The position numbers and the translations under genes are program-made. Under the pieces are notes generated by a model. That model did no database searches, was not told the DNA's origin, and saw only the letters and a program-made list of their open reading frames with translations. Below are positions 42,420 through 51,600 of a stretch of DNA of 64,000 nt, in pieces (positions within the stretch are counted from its first letter, which is position 1; each line of letters begins with the position of its first letter). The stretch lies in NCBI RefSeq assembly GCF_000152845.1, contig NZ_CH902584.1, forward strand, positions 2,889,340 through 2,953,339, given 5' to 3'. This DNA is from Roseovarius sp. 217. GTDB taxonomy: Bacteria > Pseudomonadota > Alphaproteobacteria > Rhodobacterales > Rhodobacteraceae.

Positions 42420-43601
42420 ATGATGACAACCCAAGCAAAGGCTCGGGCCGGGGAAGATCTGTCTCCGGTGGCCGAGGTGAAATCCGCAGTGGCGGGTTTT
42501 CTGAGCGAATTCAGCGGCTTTCGGGCCGAAATTCACAACCGACTGCAACAGCAAGAAGAGAAAATGACCATGTTTGAACGCAAATCCATCGCGCTTGCGC
42601 GTCCTCATCTGGCGGCCTCCTCGGATGGGTCGGCACCGCATCGCAAGGCGTTTGACGCCTACTTGCGTGGCGGTGACGATGACGGGCTGCGCGGCCTGGA
42701 ACTGGAAGGCAAGGCGCTCAATACCGCGATTGCGGGCGAGGGCGGCTATCTGGTCGATCCGCAGACTGCCGACACGATCCGCTCGGTGCTGAGCACGACC
42801 GCGTCGATCCGGGCGGTGGCCAATGTGGTGGCGGTCGAGGCCACCAGTTTTGACGTGCTGGTGGATCACACCGATGTGGGCCATGGCTGGGCTACGGAAA
42901 GCGGCACGGTGCCCGAGAGCGATACGCCGGTGATCGACCGGATCAGCATCGCGCTGCATGAGTTGAGCGCGTTGCCGAAAGCCAGCCAGCGGCTGCTGGA
43001 TGACAGCGCCTTTGACGTCGAAGGCTGGCTGGCGGGGCGTATCGCTGACAAGTTTGCGCGCGCCGAAGCGGCGGCATTCGTGGCGGGCGACGGCGTGGAC
43101 AAACCGCGCGGGTTTCTGACGCATCCGAGTGTAGACAATGACGTCTGGGTCTGGGGCAATCTGGGCTATGTGCCCACGGGCGTTGCCGGGGCGATTGCCG
43201 GGCCCGATCCGATTGTCGATCTGGTTTATGCCCTGGGGGCGCAATACCGCGCCAATGGCACCTTCGTGATGAATTCCAAGACCGCAGGCACCATTCGCAA
43301 GATGAAGGATGCCGATGGGCGGTTCCTGTGGTCGGATGGTCTGGCGGCGGGAGAGCCTGCGCGGCTGATGGGCTATCCGGTGCTGATTGCCGAGGATATG
43401 CCCGATATTGCCACCGGGGCCAATGCCATCGCCTTTGGTGATTTCCATGCCGGGTACACGGTGGCCGAGCGCCCGGATTTGCGGGTGTTGCGCGATCCCT
43501 ACAGCGCCAAGCCGCATGTCCTCTTTTACGCGACCAAGCGGGTGGGCGGCGATGTGTCTGACTTCAAGGCCATCAAGCTCTTGAAATTCGCCGTCTCGTA
43601 A
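42420..43601 (+). CDS. GTA major capsid protein (g5 type, HK97 fold)
   Basis: Encodes 393 residues. The first ~100 residues are the charged delta domain that the protease removes (VAEVKSAVAGFLSEFSGFRA, QQQEEKMTMFERKS). The HK97 core begins near GEGGYLVDPQTADTIRSVLS and includes ELSALPKASQRLLDDSAFDV and VMNSKTAGTIRKMKDADGRF. It ends KLLKFAVS. A strong hairpin follows the stop, unlike the tight packing of the other GTA genes. Confidence 0.96.
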   Translation: MMTTQAKARAGEDLSPVAEVKSAVAGFLSEFSGFRAEIHNRLQQQEEKMTMFERKSIALARPHLAASSDGSAPHRKAFDAYLRGGDDDGLRGLELEGKALNTAIAGEGGYLVDPQTADTIRSVLSTTASIRAVANVVAVEATSFDVLVDHTDVGHGWATESGTVPESDTPVIDRISIALHELSALPKASQRLLDDSAFDVEGWLAGRIADKFARAEAAAFVAGDGVDKPRGFLTHPSVDNDVWVWGNLGYVPTGVAGAIAGPDPIVDLVYALGAQYRANGTFVMNSKTAGTIRKMKDADGRFLWSDGLAAGEPARLMGYPVLIAEDMPDIATGANAIAFGDFHAGYTVAERPDLRVLRDPYSAKPHVLFYATKRVGGDVSDFKAIKLLKFAVS

Positions 43602-43614
43602 GGGGCTGCGAAGA

Positions 43615-43642
43615 GGGGCGGGGGTGTGGTGGCCCCCGTCCC
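43615..43642 (+). terminator. GC-rich hairpin after the capsid gene
   Basis: A 10-bp stem GGGGCGGGGG / CCCCCGTCCC (one G-U pair) with an 8-nt loop lies 13 nt after the capsid stop, inside a 153-nt gap within an otherwise compact operon. There is no T-tract, so it may stabilise the capsid mRNA 3' end or partly attenuate transcription rather than terminate it fully. Confidence 0.55.
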
Positions 43643-43754
43643 GAGGCGCGTGCCGTTCGGGTGTGGCGTTGTCCAGCTTTCCCCTCCGTCCGTGCAACGC
43701 CGGATGGCGCGCGCCTGAACCACCGGAGGGGTCCGGGATATATGGAGTAGGTCC

Positions 43755-44354
43755 ATGATGTTAATCGAAGAAACCGCGGCGCCCCCGGCCGCGCTGCCGC
43801 TGGCGGAATTCAAGGCGCATCTGCGGCTGGGCACGGGGTTTGCGGATGACGATATCCAGGACCCGGTTCTGGAGAGTTTTCTGCGTGCGGCGCTGGCCGC
43901 GATTGAGGGGCGCACCGGCAAGGTGTTGCTGGAGCGAGAGTTTTCATGGGCGCTGCGCGTGTGGCGCGATGCGGCGGGACAAGCGCTTCCGGTGGCGCCG
44001 GTGCGTGCGGTGCTGAGCCTGAGCCTGCGCAACCGGGCCGATGAGGTCGAGGTGATTGATCCGGCGCTTTACCGTTTGGAGCAGGATGCGCACCGGCCCG
44101 TTCTGCGGCCTGTTGGGGCAGTTTTGCCCACGATTGAACGCGGCGGTGTGGCGGATATCCGGTTTCGCGCCGGTTATGGCGCGGCTTGGAGCGATTTGCC
44201 TGCCGATCTGGTGCAAGCGGTGCTGATGCTGGCGGCGCATTACTATGAATATCGGCATGAAACGGGTCTGAGCAGCGGGTGCATGCCCTTTGGCGTGGCG
44301 AGCCTGATCGAGCGCTATCGCACGGTGCGGTTGCTGGGCGGGGGCGCGCGGTGA
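43755..44354 (+). CDS. GTA head-tail connector protein (g6 type, phiE125 gp8 family)
   Basis: Encodes 199 residues. Pattern PLAEFKAHLRLGTGFADDDI then FLRAALAAIEGRTGKVLLER matches the gp6/gp8-type connector family that sits under the portal. C-terminal blocks DIRFRAGYGAAWSDLPADLV and MLAAHYYEYRHETG are also typical. GGAG (43746-43749) precedes the ATG. Its stop overlaps the next start (TGATG, 44352-44356). Confidence 0.92.
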   Translation: MMLIEETAAPPAALPLAEFKAHLRLGTGFADDDIQDPVLESFLRAALAAIEGRTGKVLLEREFSWALRVWRDAAGQALPVAPVRAVLSLSLRNRADEVEVIDPALYRLEQDAHRPVLRPVGAVLPTIERGGVADIRFRAGYGAAWSDLPADLVQAVLMLAAHYYEYRHETGLSSGCMPFGVASLIERYRTVRLLGGGAR

Positions 44355-44692
44355 TGGCGCGCCCGAGGCTGAACCGACCCCTCGTTCTGGAAGGGGCGGT
44401 GCGTCTGCCTGATGGCGCGGGTGGGGTCACAGAGGTCTGGGAGGCGCGCGGCACGCTCTGGGCTGAGGTCAGCGCGCGCACGGGGCGCGAGGCCGAGGCC
44501 GAAGGCGTGGCTGTGGCGCGGGCGGGCTACCGGATCACGGTGCGGGCCGCGCCACAGGGGGCGGCATCGCGGCCAGAGGCCGGGCAACGGCTGCGCGATG
44601 GGGCGCGGATTTTCGCGATCCTGTCGGTGACGGAGGCCGATGGCGCGGGCCGATACCTGAGCCTCTGGGCGCAAGAGGAGGTGGTGCCATGA
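44354..44692 (+). CDS. GTA head closure protein (g7 type, SPP1 gp16-like)
   Basis: Encodes 112 residues. The head-tail joining fold is shown by GGVTEVWEARGTLWAEVSAR and YRITVRAAPQGAASRPEAGQ, with RIFAILSVTEADGAGRYLSL near the end. It seals the head and joins it to the tail. The ATG at 44354 overlaps the g6 stop; an in-frame GTG at 44351 is possible. The stop overlaps the next start by 4 nt (ATGA). Confidence 0.9.
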   Translation: MARPRLNRPLVLEGAVRLPDGAGGVTEVWEARGTLWAEVSARTGREAEAEGVAVARAGYRITVRAAPQGAASRPEAGQRLRDGARIFAILSVTEADGAGRYLSLWAQEEVVP

Positions 44693-45102
44693 GCTATGCG
44701 ATGGCGGCGGGATTACAGGCGGCGGTCTATCAGCGGCTGGTGCAGGATGCGGCGCTGAGCGCGTTGGTGGGCGGTGCGATCCATGACGCGGTGCCGCCCG
44801 GACGGGTGCCGCCGCTCTATGTCACGCTCGGCCCCGAGGAGGTGCGTGCGCGTGGCGATGGCTCTGCGGGCGGGGCTTGGCATCGGTTCACCGTTTCGGT
44901 GGTGTGCGAAAGCGCCGGATTTCAACAGGCCAAGGCGGTGGCGGGTGCGGTCAGTGATGCGCTGGTGAATGCTGAATTGTCGCTGACACGCGGTCGTGTG
45001 ACCAGTCTCAATTTCCTGCGTGCGCGCGCCCGGCGCGAAACGGGCGGTCAGGCGCGGCGGATCGATCTGATCTTTCAGGCGCGCGTGGATGATGGCGCGT
45101 AA
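44689..45102 (+). CDS. GTA tail terminator protein (g8 type, DUF3168)
   Basis: Encodes 137 residues of the DUF3168/gp17-like family, the ring ending the tail tube next to the head. Visible blocks: LQAAVYQRLVQDAALSALVG, LYVTLGPEEVRARGDGSAGG, HRFTVSVVCES and LNFLRARARRETGGQARRID. Translationally coupled to the head-closure gene by the ATGA overlap at 44689-44692. The major tail gene begins 24 nt downstream. Confidence 0.92.
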   Translation: MSYAMAAGLQAAVYQRLVQDAALSALVGGAIHDAVPPGRVPPLYVTLGPEEVRARGDGSAGGAWHRFTVSVVCESAGFQQAKAVAGAVSDALVNAELSLTRGRVTSLNFLRARARRETGGQARRIDLIFQARVDDGA

Positions 45103-45126
45103 CCTTTAATCTCTGGAGTGACGACA

Positions 45127-45540
45127 ATGGCGGTACAGAATGGCAAGGACCTGCTGGTCAAGATCGACCTCAATGGCAGCGGCAATTTTCAGACGGTGGC
45201 GGGGCTGCGGGCCACGCGGGTCAGTTTCAACGCCGAGAGCGTGGACGTGACCAGCCTCGAGTCCGCCGGGGGCTGGCGCGAGTTGCTGGCTGGGGCGGGT
45301 GTCAAATCCGCCAGTATCAGCGGGTCGGGCATTTTTCGCGACGCGACAAGCGATGCGCGGGCGCGGCAGATCTTCTTTGACGGGGAAATGCCGGATTTTC
45401 AGGTGGTGATCCCGGATTTTGGCACCATCGAGGGGCCGTTCCAAGTGACGGCGATCGAATATGGCGGCACCCATGATGGCGAGGCGACCTATGATCTGGC
45501 ACTCGCCTCGGCGGGGCAGTTGACCTTTACGGTGCTGTAA
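45127..45540 (+). CDS. GTA major tail protein (g9 type, TP901-1 family)
   Basis: Encodes 137 residues. MAVQNGKDLLVKIDLNGSGN at the N-terminus, TRVSFNAESVDVTSLESAGG and YDLALASAGQLTFTVL at the end mark the tail-tube protein. The ATG at 45127 has GGAG (45115-45118) 8 nt upstream; a GTG at 45118 lacks a site. Tube protein of a short non-contractile tail. Confidence 0.94.
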   Translation: MAVQNGKDLLVKIDLNGSGNFQTVAGLRATRVSFNAESVDVTSLESAGGWRELLAGAGVKSASISGSGIFRDATSDARARQIFFDGEMPDFQVVIPDFGTIEGPFQVTAIEYGGTHDGEATYDLALASAGQLTFTVL

Positions 45541-45545
45541 TCGTG

Positions 45546-45869
45546 ATGGCCAACCCCTGGGCAGGCGAGGTCGCGCTGGTGATCGGTGGTGAGCGGCAGG
45601 TGATGCGGCTGACGCTGGGGGCTTTGGCCGAGTTGGAGGCGGGGTTGAAGAGCGGCTCGCTGGTTGATCTGGTGATGCGGTTCGAGGGCGGCGCGTTTTC
45701 CACCCGCGATGTGCTGGCGTTGATCGTGGCGGGGCTGCGCGGCGGGGGCTGGCGCGGAACGGCGGCGGATTTGCTGAGCGCCGAGATCGAGGGCGGGCCG
45801 CTGGCAGCGGCGCGCGCCGCGGCGGCGCTCTTGGCGCGGGCCTTTGCCTTGCCTGAGGTGGGCGGGTGA
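45546..45869 (+). CDS. GTA tail assembly protein (g10 type)
   Basis: Encodes 107 residues of the GTA gp10 family, the likely tail assembly chaperone: EVALVIGGERQVMRLTLGAL, AELEAGLKSGSLVDLVMRF and FSTRDVLALIVAGLRGGGW. An in-frame GTG at 45543 could add one residue. It overlaps the next small gene by 4 nt (GTGA, 45866-45869), consistent with coupled translation. Confidence 0.88.
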   Translation: MANPWAGEVALVIGGERQVMRLTLGALAELEAGLKSGSLVDLVMRFEGGAFSTRDVLALIVAGLRGGGWRGTAADLLSAEIEGGPLAAARAAAALLARAFALPEVGG

Positions 45870-46072
45870 GCGAGCGGTTTGATTGGCCCGCGTTGATGCG
45901 CGCGGGGCTTCAGGGACTTGGACTCAAACCGGCGGAGTTTTGGGCGCTGACCCCGATGGAATTGCGCCTGATGCTGGGCGAGCGGCAGGGCGTTCAGCCG
46001 TTGGCGCGCGGCGGGCTTGAGGCGCTGTTGCGCGCCTTTCCCGACACAGAAGGAGAGATGAGAGATGGATGA
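45866..46072 (+). CDS. Small GTA tail chaperone-like protein (g10.1, rcc01693-type)
   Basis: Encodes 68 residues from a GTG start: FDWPALMRAGLQGLGLKPAE, FWALTPMELRLMLGE. This matches the tiny conserved protein between g10 and the tape measure in RcGTA-like clusters (phage TAC-like). Start overlaps g10 by 4 nt and its end overlaps the tape-measure start by 8 nt. Likely acts with g10 on the tape measure protein. Confidence 0.87.
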   Translation: MSERFDWPALMRAGLQGLGLKPAEFWALTPMELRLMLGERQGVQPLARGGLEALLRAFPDTEGEMRDG

Positions 46073-46724
46073 GCTGGAGCGGGTCGATGAGTTTGAGGCG
46101 CAGATTGCAGCACTCGATGATGCGATGGGGCAGGCGACGGGGATGGCGGCGGCCTTTGGCGCGGAACTGGCGCGGGTAAAGGGCGGCTTTGCCAGCGCGG
46201 GACAGGATGTGCAATCGCTGGAACGCGGGCTGAGCCGGGGATTGCGCGGGGCCATTCGCGGCGCGGTGGTTGATGGCGATAGCCTGTCGGACAGTTTGCG
46301 GCGGTTGGCCTTGAGCATGGTCAATACCGCCTTCAACGATGCGACACGTCCGGTGACAGATCAATTGGGTGGGCTGATTTCGCAGGGGATTGGCAGCCTG
46401 GTGGGCGGGCTTTTCCCCTTTGCCAAAGGCGCGTCGTTTTCGCAGGGCCGGGTGCAGCCCTTTGCCAGTGGTGGCGTCGTGACTGGTCCGGTCACGTTTC
46501 CGATGCGGGGCGGCACCGGGTTGATGGGCGAGGCGGGGCCGGAGGCGATCATGCCGCTCAGCCGTGGCCCCGATGGGCGCTTGGGCGTCCGCGCGCAGGG
46601 CGGTGGGGGCGTCAGCGTGGTGATGAATATCCAGACGCCCGATGCCGAGGGGTTCCGCCGCTCTCAGGGGCAGATCGCGGCGCAGCTGGGTCGCGTGATC
46701 GGGCGCGGCGGGCGCAATCGTTGA
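46065..46724 (+). CDS. GTA tape measure protein (g11 type)
   Basis: Encodes 219 residues, very short for a tape measure and consistent with the short tail of RcGTA-like particles. An N-terminal helical part (VDEFEAQIAALDDAMGQATG) is followed by a hydrophobic middle (LGGLISQGIGSLVGGLFPF) and the conserved GASFSQGRVQPFASGGVVTG and GTGLMGEAGPEAIMPLSRG. The last block is shared with phage tape measure C-termini. GGAGAG precedes the start. Confidence 0.92.
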   Translation: MDELERVDEFEAQIAALDDAMGQATGMAAAFGAELARVKGGFASAGQDVQSLERGLSRGLRGAIRGAVVDGDSLSDSLRRLALSMVNTAFNDATRPVTDQLGGLISQGIGSLVGGLFPFAKGASFSQGRVQPFASGGVVTGPVTFPMRGGTGLMGEAGPEAIMPLSRGPDGRLGVRAQGGGGVSVVMNIQTPDAEGFRRSQGQIAAQLGRVIGRGGRNR

Positions 46725-46737
46725 TAAGGAGCAGGAC

Positions 46738-47370
46738 ATGGGATTTCACGAGGTCAGATTTCCGGCGAGCCTGAGTTTCGGCTCGCTTGGCGGGCCGGAG
46801 CGGTTGACGGATATCGTCACGCTCGCCAATGGGTTTGAAGAGCGCAACACGCCTTGGGCGCAGGCGCGCAGGCGGTATGACGCGGGCGTGGCGCTTCGGT
46901 CGCTCGACGATATCGAGGCGCTGATCGCGTTTTTCGAGGCACGGCGTGGGCAACTATTCGGGTTTCGCTGGAAGGACTGGACCGATTTCAAATCGGGTCG
47001 GGCCAAGGCCGCGCCAGATTACCGGGATCAGGAGATCGGTGTGGGGGATGACGCGACGGTTGCCTTTCAACTGCTGAAATCCTACCGGTCTGGCGATGAG
47101 GTCGCGCTGCGGCCCATCGTGAAGCCGGTCAAGGGCACGGTGCGCATGGGTCTTGATAATGTCGAGATGCAAGAGGGCGTGCATTACGAGGTCGATAGTT
47201 TCACTGGCATCGTCACGTTTTCTGAGCCGCCCAATCGCGGCGTGCCGGTCACGGCGGGCTATGAATTTGACGTGCCGGTGCGGTTTGATACGGATCGCAT
47301 TCAAACCAGCCTTGCCAGTTTTCAAGCAGGCGAGGTGCCGAATGTGCCAGTCGTGGAGATCCGGGTATGA
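46738..47370 (+). CDS. GTA distal tail protein (g12 type, DUF2460)
   Basis: Encodes 210 residues. The DUF2460 family (TIGR02217) is shown by GFHEVRFPASLSFGSLGGPE, RRYDAGVALRSLDDIEALIA, FFEARRGQLFGFRWKDWTDF and FSEPPNRGVPVTAGYEFDVP. In RcGTA it forms the distal ring between tube and hub. AGGAG precedes the start; the stop overlaps the g13 start by 4 nt (ATGA, 47367-47370). Confidence 0.94.
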   Translation: MGFHEVRFPASLSFGSLGGPERLTDIVTLANGFEERNTPWAQARRRYDAGVALRSLDDIEALIAFFEARRGQLFGFRWKDWTDFKSGRAKAAPDYRDQEIGVGDDATVAFQLLKSYRSGDEVALRPIVKPVKGTVRMGLDNVEMQEGVHYEVDSFTGIVTFSEPPNRGVPVTAGYEFDVPVRFDTDRIQTSLASFQAGEVPNVPVVEIRV

Positions 47371-48242
47371 GCGGGCTTTTGGAGCATCTCAAAACCGGTG
47401 TCACCACGACCTGCCGGTGTTGGGCGCTGACGCGGCGCGACGGGGTGGTGATGGGGTTTACCGATCACGACCGGCTATTGACCTTTGAGGGCGTGGCGTT
47501 TCGCCCGGATACCGGGCTGAGTGCGCTGGCGGTGCAGCAGACAACGGGGCTGTCGGTGGACAATACCGAAGCCTTGGGTGCGCTGAACGATGCGGCCATT
47601 CGCGAGGCGGATATCGAGGCCGGGCGCTATGACGGGGCGGAGTTGCGGGCTTGGCTGGTGAATTGGCAGGATGTGGCAGCGCGCCGCCTGATCTTTCGCG
47701 GCACGATGGGCGAGTTGCGTCGCGCCGGCGGGGCGTTTGAGGCCGAGTTGCGCGGGCTGACCGATGCGCTCAACGTACCGTTGGGGCGGGTCTATCAAAA
47801 GGCGTGCAGCGCCATTCTGGGGGATCGCGATTGCAGCTTTGATCTGGATACGCCGGGGTATGTTTCGGAGCGTCCCGCCGAGACGGTGGAGGAAAACCGC
47901 GTGTTTCGCTTTGCCGAGATGGGCGGGTTTGCCGAGGACTGGTTTCGGCATGGGGTGATCCGGGTTCGGAGCGGGGCGGCGGCGGGGCTGATCGGATTGA
48001 TCAAGCGCGACCGCAGCGACGGCGCGCGGCGGGTGATCGAGCTGTGGCATCCCTTGGGGGCTGCGGTCACGCCGGGGGATGCGCTGCGGATCGAGGCGGG
48101 GTGCGACAAGCGCATGACGACCTGTCAGTTCAAGTTTGACAACCTGCTGAATTATCGGGGGTTTCCGGATATTCCCGGCGATGACTGGACGATCACGGAT
48201 CCCACCAAATCCCCGCGTCTGGATGGCGGGAGCCGCAGATGA
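47367..48242 (+). CDS. GTA hub protein 1 (g13 type, DUF2163 / phage BR0599 family)
   Basis: Encodes 291 residues. DUF2163 blocks include WALTRRDGVVMGFTDHDRLL, FEGVAFRPDTGLSALAVQQT and LIFRGTMGELRRAGGAFEAE. Four cysteines lie in two pairs: KACSAILGDRDCSF and GCDKRMTTCQF. Lambda gpL-like relatives and, as I recall, the RcGTA hub structure carry an Fe-S cluster on such cysteines; that it does so here is inference. ATGA overlaps couple it to both neighbours. Confidence 0.93.
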   Translation: MSGLLEHLKTGVTTTCRCWALTRRDGVVMGFTDHDRLLTFEGVAFRPDTGLSALAVQQTTGLSVDNTEALGALNDAAIREADIEAGRYDGAELRAWLVNWQDVAARRLIFRGTMGELRRAGGAFEAELRGLTDALNVPLGRVYQKACSAILGDRDCSFDLDTPGYVSERPAETVEENRVFRFAEMGGFAEDWFRHGVIRVRSGAAAGLIGLIKRDRSDGARRVIELWHPLGAAVTPGDALRIEAGCDKRMTTCQFKFDNLLNYRGFPDIPGDDWTITDPTKSPRLDGGSRR

Positions 48243-48682
48243 GCGAGCAGGGGGCGCGGATTGTTGCGGCCGCGCGCGGCTGGATCGGCACGCCCTACCG
48301 GCATCAGGCGGCGTGTCGTGGCGCGGGCTGTGATTGCCTGGGCTTGGTGCGGGGGCTGTGGCGCGAGATCAAGGGTGCTGAGCCGGAACGCCCGCCCGCC
48401 TATTCGATGGATTGGTCTGAACCGGCGCGGCAAGAGGCGCTGTGGCAGGCCGCGGCGCGGCACTTGCTGGCTAAGGATTTGGCCCAAGAGGCGGCGGGTG
48501 ATGTGATCCTCTTTCGCATGCGCGAAGGGTCGGTTGCCAAGCATCTGGGCGTGGTCGCGCAAATTGGCGCGCGCGCAAGTTTCATTCACGCCTATTCGGG
48601 GCATGGCGTGGTCGAAACCGCGCTCAGCGCGCCCTGGCGGCGGCGCATCGTGGCGCGATTTGCATTTCCCGAGGAGGGCTGA
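48239..48682 (+). CDS. GTA peptidase (g14 type, NlpC/P60-like)
   Basis: Encodes 147 residues. The catalytic cysteine is in GAGCDCLGLVRGLWRE (the DC-x-GL pattern of NlpC/P60) and the histidine in VAKHLGVVAQIG. Conserved openings ARGWIGTPYRHQAACRG and WSEPARQEALWQAAARHLL. Such tail-tip peptidases cut peptidoglycan cross-bridges during DNA delivery. Start overlaps g13 by 4 nt; ends 3 nt before g15. Confidence 0.93.
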   Translation: MSEQGARIVAAARGWIGTPYRHQAACRGAGCDCLGLVRGLWREIKGAEPERPPAYSMDWSEPARQEALWQAAARHLLAKDLAQEAAGDVILFRMREGSVAKHLGVVAQIGARASFIHAYSGHGVVETALSAPWRRRIVARFAFPEEG

Positions 48683-48685
48683 GCC

Positions 48686-51600
48686 ATGGCAACCATTCTG
48701 TTATCCGCCGCAGGGGCCGCGATTGGCGGGGCGGTGGGGGGCACAGCGCTTGGCCTCTCGTCGGTGGCGATCGGGCGCTTTGCCGGGGCGGTCATTGGCC
48801 GCTCGATTGATCAGCGGTTGCTGGGACAGGGATCGGAGGTGGTCGAGACGGGGCGCGTGAACCGTCTGCGCCTGACGGGCGCGGGCGAGGGCGATGCAAT
48901 TCCGCAGGTTTACGGGCGTATGCGCGTGGGCGGGCAGGTGATCTGGGCCACCGAGTTTCGCGAGACTGTGACCGTGACGCAGGGTAACGGAGGCGGTAAG
49001 GGCACGCCGCGCGCCGCCACGCCTGACACGCGGGCGATCAGCTATTCGGTGAGCCTTGCGCTGGCGCTCTGCGAGGGCGAGATCACCCGCGTGGCGCGCG
49101 TCTGGGCGGATGGGACTGAGGTCGCCCCCGCAAGCCTCAACATGCAGGTCTACAAGGGCACGCGCGGTCAATTGCCCGATCCCCGGATCGAGGCGGTGGA
49201 GGGGGCAGGCACCGTGCCTGCCTATCGCGGCACCGCCTATGTGGTGATCGAGGATCTGGACATAAGCCAATTCGGCAATCGCGTGCCGCAGTTCAGTTTC
49301 GAGGTGTGTCGTCCGTCGCAGGTGGGCAGCCCGGGCGCTGATCTTGATCCGGTGCGGGCGGTGCGGGGTGTGGCGATGCTGCCCGGCACGGGCGAATATG
49401 CGCTGGCCACGACGCCGGTCACGATGAATTTTGGCCTGGGCGCAAACGGGATTGCCAATATCAACAGCCCCTCCGGGCGCGCCGATATGACCACGTCCTT
49501 GGAGGCGTTGGTTGAGGAACTGCCGGGCTGTCGGGCCACCTCGTTGATCGTGAGCTGGTTCGGGGACGATCTGCGCTGTGGGGTTTGCCAGATCAGGCCA
49601 CGGGTGGAGCAAAAGCAATTCGAGGCGTCGAACATGCCGTGGCAGGTCGCGAGCCTGAGCCGTGCGCACGCGGGCGAGGTGCCAAAGGATGCGCAGGGCC
49701 GCGAGGTCTATGGCGGCACGCCCACCGATCAGGCGGTGATCGAAGCCATTTTGGCGCTGCAACAAGCGGGGCAAGAGGTGCTCTATTACCCCTTCATCCT
49801 GATGGAGCAGATGCCGGGCAACGGCCTGCCCGATCCATGGAGCGAGGCCGAGGATCAGGCGGTTTTGCCGTGGCGTGGGCGTATCACGACCTCCAAGGCG
49901 CCGGGGCAGGCAGGCAGCCCCGATGGCATGCCAGAGGCCGAAGCGGAGGTGGTGGCATTTTTCGGCACGGCGCGGGCGGCGGATTTCACCGTGACGCCGA
50001 TTGCGGCGCAGGTGGAGGAAGACCCCGGCACCGGTGCGCTGGATATCCTGAGTTTTGGCGGCGCGGTGAAGCGCAGCCCGGTGGCCTATCACGGGCCGGA
50101 TGAGTGGTCCTATCGCCGCTTTATCCTGCATCAAGCGGCGCTCTGTGCCGCTGTGGGCGGGGTCGAAAGTTTCTGTATCGGGTCGGAAATGCGTAGCCTC
50201 ACGCAGATCCGGGGTGAGGGGAACAGCTTTCCGGCGGTGGCGCAGTTGATTGCCTTGGCGGCTGAGGTGCGGGCCTTGCTGGGGCCGGAGGTCAAGATCA
50301 GCTATGCTGCGGATTGGTCGGAATATTTTGGCTATCAGCCGGGCGACGGCGACCGGTTCTTTCACCTCGATCCTCTGTGGGCGGATGCCAATATCGACTT
50401 TGTCGGTATCGACAACTACATGCCGCTCAGCGATTGGCGCGAGGGGGATGAGCACCTTGACGCGCGCGACTGGCCGTCGATCTATGATCTGGACTATCTG
50501 CAGGCCAACATCGAGGGGGGTGAGGGCTATGACTGGTTTTACCCCACGTCAGAGGCGCGCGCGGCGCAACGCCGGGTGCCGATCACCGATGACGCGTTCG
50601 GTGAGCCGTGGATCTGGCGGTTCAAGGATCTGCGGGGCTGGTGGGAAAACCGGCATTTCGAGCGGGTGGGAGGCCTGCGCGCGCCGGAGCCAACCGCATG
50701 GGTGCCGCAATCAAAGCCGATCCGGTTCACCGAATATGGCTGTGCGGCGGTGGACAAGGGCACCAATCAGCCCAACAAGTTCCTTGATCCTAAATCATCG
50801 GAGTCAAGCCTGCCGCGCCAGTCCACGGGGCAGCGCGATGAGCTGATCCAGTTGCAATATCTGCGGGCCATGGCGGGCTATTGGAGCGATCCTGTCCACA
50901 ATCCTCTCTCGGAGGAGTTCGACGGACGGATGCTTGATATGGATCACGCCTATGTCTGGGCTTGGGATGCGCGGCCTTATCCCTATTTTCCCGGCAATCT
51001 CGACCTCTGGTCGGATGGTGCGAATTATGCGCGGGGGCATTGGATCAATGGCCGTGTGAGCGGGCGGCGGCTGGCGGATGTGATTCGCGAAGTGGCGACG
51101 CGCGCCGGTGTGCGTGACCTTGAGACAAGCCGCGCCGAGGGGTTCTTGCGGGGCTATCTGGTGGATCAGGTCAGCGAGGCGCGCGCCACGTTGCAGCCTT
51201 TGATGCTGGCCTATGGTCTCGATGCGATCGAGCGGGATGGAGTGCTGCAATTTCGGGCTCGTAACGGACGGGTGGACCATAGGATTGATCTTGATCTGGT
51301 GGTGCGTGATCCGGAATTGGGCGGCATCATAGAGGAATTGCGCGGCAATGATCTGGAACTGGCGGGCCGGGTGCGGCTGCGGTTTCTGGAGGCGGATGCC
51401 GATTATGAGGCGATATCCGAAGAGGCAATCCTGCCTGATGAGGCCACACATGCGGTGGCGGCCTCGGAAATGCCGCTGGCGTTGACGCGGGCCGAGGGAC
51501 GGCAGGTGGTGGAGCGGTGGCTCTCAGAGGCGCGGGTGTCGATTGATACGCTGCGCCTGACCCTGCCGCCTTCGCAATTGGCCGCCGGGGCGGGCGATGT

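Noticed and set aside
45860..45875. Programmed frameshift joining g10 and g10.1
   Set aside because: The junction has a simple GTGA stop/start overlap and no slippery heptamer, so coupled re-initiation explains it better.
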